From positions 31,909 through 95,908 of the forward strand of contig JBBTCW010000006.1 in assembly GCA_038043025.1 (NCBI GenBank): 64,000 bases of DNA, in the 5' to 3' direction. Below the pieces are notes generated by a model. That model did not search any database. It saw nothing but the letters and a program-made list of their open reading frames with translations, and had not been told where the DNA came from. Origin of the DNA: O2-02-FULL-42-9 sp038043025 (GTDB lineage Bacteria > Pseudomonadota > Gammaproteobacteria > UBA12402). Of the stretch, positions 61,233 through 64,000 are shown one piece after another. Within the stretch, counting starts at the first letter, position 1; each line of letters starts with the position of its first letter. Made by a program: the position numbers and the translations under genes.

Positions 61233-61898
61233 GGTGGCTTTGTATCCTAACCCTCTATCTCTATTCCTTCGCTAAGTTCTCAGCTTCTTCGGGAACTTAT
61301 CAGACAACGCTTGATACGCCGGTTGACCAATTTATATTTTTGCTTTTTTATCTCGATTACTTTATTATTTAGAAACTTATTAGGCATTATATCCTCCGCG
61401 ACATTTTAGTTATTTCATTTTCGCATAGGATGCTTTACGAGCAGAAGAGATATAATGTTGGATGGTTATTGAGCTGAGAAATAAAGCCATTCTGCGTCAT
61501 TGCATCCATTTCAAGCGGAGGAGGAGAAATCTCATGAATTACGCTTTGTACCAAAAGATTTCTCACCCTCGTTCCGCTTTCAGTCCCGCCTTCGGCGACG
61601 TTCGAAATGACTGTTTTTTTAGATGAACGCTTTGCGTCCTCTGAGGTGGGACATGCTTGTTGTTGGGCCTCGCATGCGCTTAGCCCAACCTACGTGCTGG
61701 ATTATTGATTGCAGGAATATCAGCGGATGACAAGGTTGCATTTGTTTCTATTATTATATTATCGGTGATCTGCCTGTTGTTTTCATTTCGAATTCGTGTG
61801 CCACAATTAAATTAATCTTTCGGTACCAGCGCTACCGAAGGTGTGAGGAAGTGGAGATATAACAGGTGAAGCGAAGCATAATTCCGGAAGAAATTATC
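61233..61898. other. Gene-free repeat-rich region
   Basis: 666 bases without a supportable gene. It contains a second copy of the ATTTCGA-type palindromic element at 61497-61613, sharing the centre GAAATCTCATGAATTACGCT with the copy at 59502, and a copy of AGCCCAACCTACGTGC (61680-61695). Several short inverted pieces follow up to the antitoxin gene end. Confidence 0.6.
61497..61613. repeat. Dispersed palindromic element, copy 2
   Basis: Left half GGAGGAGAAATCTC, centre ATGAATTACGCTTTGTACC, right half AGATTTCTCACCCTCGTTCC, and the end GACGTTCGAAATGAC. Near-identical in its first 70 bases to 59513-59590. Confidence 0.7.
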
Positions 61899-62273
61899 TT
61901 ACTCAGTCCAACCTGCCACGCCTGAATTAGCCGCACCACGTGACGAGACTAAAATTGACAACCCATGTTCATGCACCAAATTAAGCAATTTGAGCGACGT
62001 CCCTCTTGGACATTTATCCCCTTGTTCCCATTGTCTCACCGCTGAAGAACTCGTATTCAAGAACTTGGCAAAAACGGTTTGACTGACTTTTTCACGTAAT
62101 CGTAACGTTTTAATTGCCCGAGCACTCATCGGCATAACTTTCGGCACGCAAGTCGCATCAAATTCACGCATGGTTATTGCATCAATGACATCAATATCAT
62201 AAAGCGCCTTGGCCATACCCTGAATGGTTTCATCTAATCGTTTACTTGTCGTTCGTCGTTTTTTTGCATTCAT
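61899..62273 (-). CDS. HigA/XRE-type antitoxin
   Basis: 124 residues. The C-terminal half is an XRE helix-turn-helix: SARAIKTLRLREKVSQTVFAKFL then TSSSAVRQWEQGDKCPRG, with the usual ..LKLLNLVHEHGL end. The N-terminal part resembles the tails of antitoxins paired with RelE/HigB-like toxins. GAGGTGA precedes the ATG. It follows the interrupted toxin gene, the normal toxin-antitoxin order of this family. It probably represses its own operon; the operon promoter would lie beyond 62857. Confidence 0.75.
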   Translation of the reverse strand: MNAKKRRTTSKRLDETIQGMAKALYDIDVIDAITMREFDATCVPKVMPMSARAIKTLRLREKVSQTVFAKFLNTSSSAVRQWEQGDKCPRGTSLKLLNLVHEHGLSILVSSRGAANSGVAGWTE

Positions 62274-62857
62274 TTTGCTTCACCTCTACTAATGTGCCTT
62301 CTTCCATTAACCGATCAATATTCTGTTCGGACAATCTTAAAACGCGAGTTCCGGATAAGCTTTGGGCTGCAAATGCGCCATTTTTTGGCCATATTTCGTT
62401 ATTCATCGCAAAATAAGCTCAATGTAGAATGACTACATCTTCGCTTATTTTGCGATAAATGCCTCATCTGGCCAAATCTGGCGCATTTTCGCCCGAAACC
62501 TATGCATTGTATTAAACGTTTCAGTTCTGACAAAGCTTATCCGGAACTCGCGTTTAAATAATATTTTGCCAATCTCCTAAATAAAATTAATTGCGTATTG
62601 TTTATTGTTTCCTGCTCATTTTTCGCAAAACCAAATAAAAATATCACGCGCTGTCTTTGCCTAAATGCCAATAATGCACGAAAACCACCGCGCTTACCCA
62701 TACCTGTTTTTGCAATACGTTTTTTATACAGCCCGTATCCCAAATGCGCATCAATCAAGCCTTGTTCTATTTCCTCCACGACCCGTATCAGCTGCCGGTC
62801 ACACAAGCGCTGCACGCGCGCCCAACGACAAAATCCGCGATACTTCAATATCCTCAT
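62242..62857 (-). pseudogene. RelE/ParE-family toxin gene split by a 212-bp insertion
   Basis: The first part (62857-62555) encodes a RelE-like core: FCRWARVQRLCDRQL, EQGLIDAHLGYGLYKKRIA, GKRGGFRALLAF, FLFGFAKNE and RRLAKYYL. The reading frame then enters the inserted element and stops at 62537 after five foreign residues (NASSG), leaving 106 residues. Beyond the element the missing tail is still there: LRLSEQNIDRLMEEGTLVEV, stop at 62242, overlapping the antitoxin start. Removing the element plus one target copy restores a frame of about 135 residues. The truncated product may keep some activity since the core is whole. Confidence 0.8.
62342..62553. mobile_element. 212-bp MITE-like palindromic element in the toxin gene
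   Basis: Terminal inverted repeats of 21 bases start ACGCGAGTTCCGGATAAGCT (62342-62362, mirrored at 62533-62553) and are perfect. Target duplication TTAAA at 62337-62341 and 62554-62558. Inside, GCGCCA/TGGCGC, GGCCA/TGGCC and a central ATCGCAAAATAAGC/GCTTATTTTGCGAT stem make it one long hairpin. No coding capacity, so it must have been moved by a transposase elsewhere. A related solo end is at 56324. Confidence 0.85.
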
Positions 62858-63072
62858 GGAACCATTCCCATTAATCTAATTATAACACATAGTGGTATAT
62901 TTGCAATCACATCAAAACCACCGCTGCGCTAAATATTATGGAAAAAGATGATCTTTATCATCCGTAATAACTACTGAAAATATACTGAATTTGTAGCGCG
63001 GTTGGGCTGAGACCAGCCTGTTCGCATGAGAGTGGAGAAACGAAATTTCGCGTCCTCTGCGCAAAAAATTCT

Positions 63073-63165
63073 TGTCATTTCGACGACCGAAGGGAGGAGA
63101 AATCTTTTTGAATCGAAGTGAAATCAAGGAGATTTCTCCGTCGCCTGACGGCGACGTTCGAAATG
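63073..63165. repeat. Dispersed palindromic element, copy 3
   Basis: CTTGTCATTTCGACGACCGA..GGAGGAGAAATCT..GGAGATTTCTCC..GCGACGTTCGAAATGG. Outer halves TCATTTCGAC / GTTCGAAATG and inner AGAAATCT / AGATTTCT are inverted. Its centre differs from copies 1 and 2. CGTCGCCtgacGGCGACG makes an extra GC-rich hairpin. Confidence 0.7.
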
Positions 63166-63193
63166 GAAAGAGGGATATTTTGGGGAATCAAAA

Positions 63194-63229
63194 GTGGACT
63201 AATTATGCCGCCAATCGGTGGACTAATTA
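63194..63229. repeat. Paired GTGGACTAATTA repeat, possible insertion-sequence end
   Basis: GTGGACTAATTA at 63194-63205 and 63218-63229, a 24-base period. Repeated TGGACTAATT-like motifs are typical of the ends of IS21-family elements; here no istA/istB gene is near, so this would be a solo remnant. The assignment is tentative. Confidence 0.4.
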
Positions 63230-63245
63230 GGGTGGCGATTGACAA

Positions 63246-63286
63246 TAATTACCTGAAACCTCGAAAAATAATCAATTTTTAGAGGT
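63246..63286. repeat. Palindrome at the left edge of leader cassette B
   Basis: Same ACCTC-g-AAAAAT / ATTTTT-a-GAGGT palindrome as 59608-59636, with one loop base changed. Homology to cassette A starts at TAATTACC, base 63247. Confidence 0.65.
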
Positions 63287-63290
63287 CCCC

Positions 63291-63323
63291 CTTAAGATTT
63301 CCTTAAGAATTCTTATCTATCAT
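63291..63323 (+). promoter_or_regulatory. PmrA-box-like promoter B
   Basis: CTTAAG (63291-63296), five bases (ATTTC, differing from GGTTC in A), CTTAAG (63302-63307), ten bases, TATCAT (63318-63323). Both hexamers are kept although the five bases between them have changed, which is what selection on the box would give. The -10 is weaker than in promoter A. Confidence 0.65.
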
Positions 63324-63474
63324 GCAAACATAACAACCCGGGAAGCGGACTTTGGAGACTGGAATTTATCCCGGCTTCCCTCGTATTACGAGCTTTTTTT
63401 AAATAATGAATTATACTTAATAGCGAGCCTTGCTAACAATGCAAGGGATGACCATGTTTTAGGAGACTTTGCTT
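63324..63474 (+). promoter_or_regulatory. Structured 5' leader B
   Basis: GGGAAGC (63340-63346) pairs with GCTTCCC (63374-63380); CTCGT-att-ACGAG (63380-63392) is followed by C and seven T. The ribosome site AGGAGACTTTGCTT precedes the ATG. Sequence and structure match leader A, including GGAGACT in the hairpin loop. Confidence 0.55.
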
Positions 63475-63984
63475 ATGCCATTACAACAAACCCTTCGTAA
63501 TCGTATTCCAGAAGCCGCGCGGCCTGCTTTATTGGAACAATGTGCTCAACTCGTAGGAGCGCGCGTTTGGACTTTCATACCACCAAACGGGTATGCGCTT
63601 TTATTGAATAGGCTTAGAGGATCTCTTATTCAAGCAGGCCTCCAAGAATTTGGTGATGAAATACAGTATTGCATTGATGCGCTTGCAAGACGTCCAGTCG
63701 CGGAACAGTATTTTTTTATGACTGATGTCAGAGGAAAAGAAGCACTTGCTGCTTGCCTTCTAATAGCACAACATCTTAACAACGATGTTTTGAAAGACCC
63801 AATTTTGACTTTAATAAAAAATATGCACCTTCACGCTCACATAGATGAATGTGCACATAATCTCCTAAATGTTGATGTTCTCAATCATGTTCACGGTGTA
63901 GCAGTCGCTCCCCTTGTCATCAATGATGGACAAAGCACACATCGCACTAGTACCCCGTCAAAAAAGTTTTTGTGCATTGATTAA
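63475..63984 (+). CDS. Orphan protein under a PmrA-box-like promoter, putative effector
   Basis: 169 residues, no family recognised. Mainly helical, with two His-rich stretches (HLHAHIDECAHN, NHVHG) and a polar tail HRTSTPSKKFLCID. No signal peptide or membrane segment. The ATG at 63475 follows GGAGACTTTGCTT as in cassette A, and its first five codons are nearly those of the LRR gene (MPLQQ versus MPLQR). Homology between the two genes ends there. A secreted effector is suspected only because of the shared promoter and leader. Confidence 0.6.
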   Translation: MPLQQTLRNRIPEAARPALLEQCAQLVGARVWTFIPPNGYALLLNRLRGSLIQAGLQEFGDEIQYCIDALARRPVAEQYFFMTDVRGKEALAACLLIAQHLNNDVLKDPILTLIKNMHLHAHIDECAHNLLNVDVLNHVHGVAVAPLVINDGQSTHRTSTPSKKFLCID

Positions 63985-64000
63985 TTAAAGGAAAATGGGA

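Larger units (their letters stand above)
62858..63245. other. Gene-free repeat-rich region before leader B
   Basis: No gene seen. It holds a GTTGGGCTGAG fragment (63001-63011) of the same AGCCCAAC-type repeat as at 57381 and 61680, the palindromic element at 63073-63165, and the GTGGACTAATTA pair. Confidence 0.6.

Noticed and set aside
62598..62932. Plus-strand frames opposite the toxin gene
   Set aside because: They are shadows of the RelE-like reading frame, with no ribosome sites and no domain.
63469..63474. TTG start two codons upstream of the orphan effector gene
   Set aside because: The ATG at 63475 aligns with the start of the LRR gene in cassette A and has the right distance from GGAGACT.
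1..64000. tRNA or rRNA genes
   Set aside because: I looked for acceptor-stem and T-loop patterns (GGTTCGAATCC-like) and saw none in a cloverleaf context; a tRNA search program would settle it.

Overview
The window is 64 kb of low-GC (roughly 40%) gammaproteobacterial DNA. About 57 kb is one very large surface-polysaccharide (O-antigen-like) locus; the last 7 kb is an accessory region with putative effector genes, a broken toxin-antitoxin pair and many small repeats. A Legionellales/Coxiellaceae-type intracellular bacterium is the best guess. This rests on the legionaminic-acid pathway, PmrA-box-like promoters in front of possible secreted proteins (a eukaryotic-like leucine-rich-repeat protein and an orphan) and the AT-rich codon use. 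It is an inference; no rRNA or housekeeping marker is present to prove it.

Layout. (1) 1-9.5 kb: legB-legC-legG-legI, an inverted methyltransferase, then ptmE-ptmF-legF-ptmA. This is nearly the whole CMP-legionaminic acid pathway by the GDP-linked route known from Campylobacter; only the N-acetyltransferase LegH is not seen. (2) 9.5-19.5 kb: glycosyltransferases, a methyltransferase, rfbG, a cupin epimerase, a membrane protein, rfbH, and an inverted NeuB-SAF-cupin fusion. (3) 19.7-29 kb: a C-methyltransferase-like protein, four radical SAM enzymes (two SPASM-like, two of B12-binding type), a GT2, and a GtrB/GtrA pair. (4) 29-35.8 kb: a thiamine-diphosphate enzyme plus reductase, a Nudix protein, two DegT aminotransferases, an rfbG relic and a GT2. 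With rfbF/G/H this suggests a CDP-3,6-dideoxyhexose that may be branched in the manner of yersiniose. (5) 35.8-44.3 kb: an outer-membrane beta-barrel protein, a shortened manC, rfbF, an SDR, a GT2-deacetylase fusion, an aminotransferase-FemAB fusion and a GT4. (6) 44.3-57.3 kb: an AlbA_2 regulator, wecB, wecC, asnB, a B12-type radical SAM enzyme, a GT2-GtrA fusion, a GT-C-like membrane protein, an ATPase-nuclease and a UDP-xylose synthase. (7) 57.5-59.4 kb: a YgiQ radical SAM protein. (8) 59.5-64 kb: repeats, two near-identical promoter-leader cassettes driving unrelated genes, and a RelE-type toxin cut by a 212-bp palindromic element.

Most locus genes are on the plus strand and translationally coupled (ATGA or similar overlaps), so they form long operons. 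No flippase, polymerase, ABC exporter or ligase is seen, so export functions must lie outside the window. Relics of rfbG and of the outer-membrane protein gene in reciprocal positions show that the locus was rearranged by duplication. No tRNA, rRNA, CRISPR array or complete transposase was seen.
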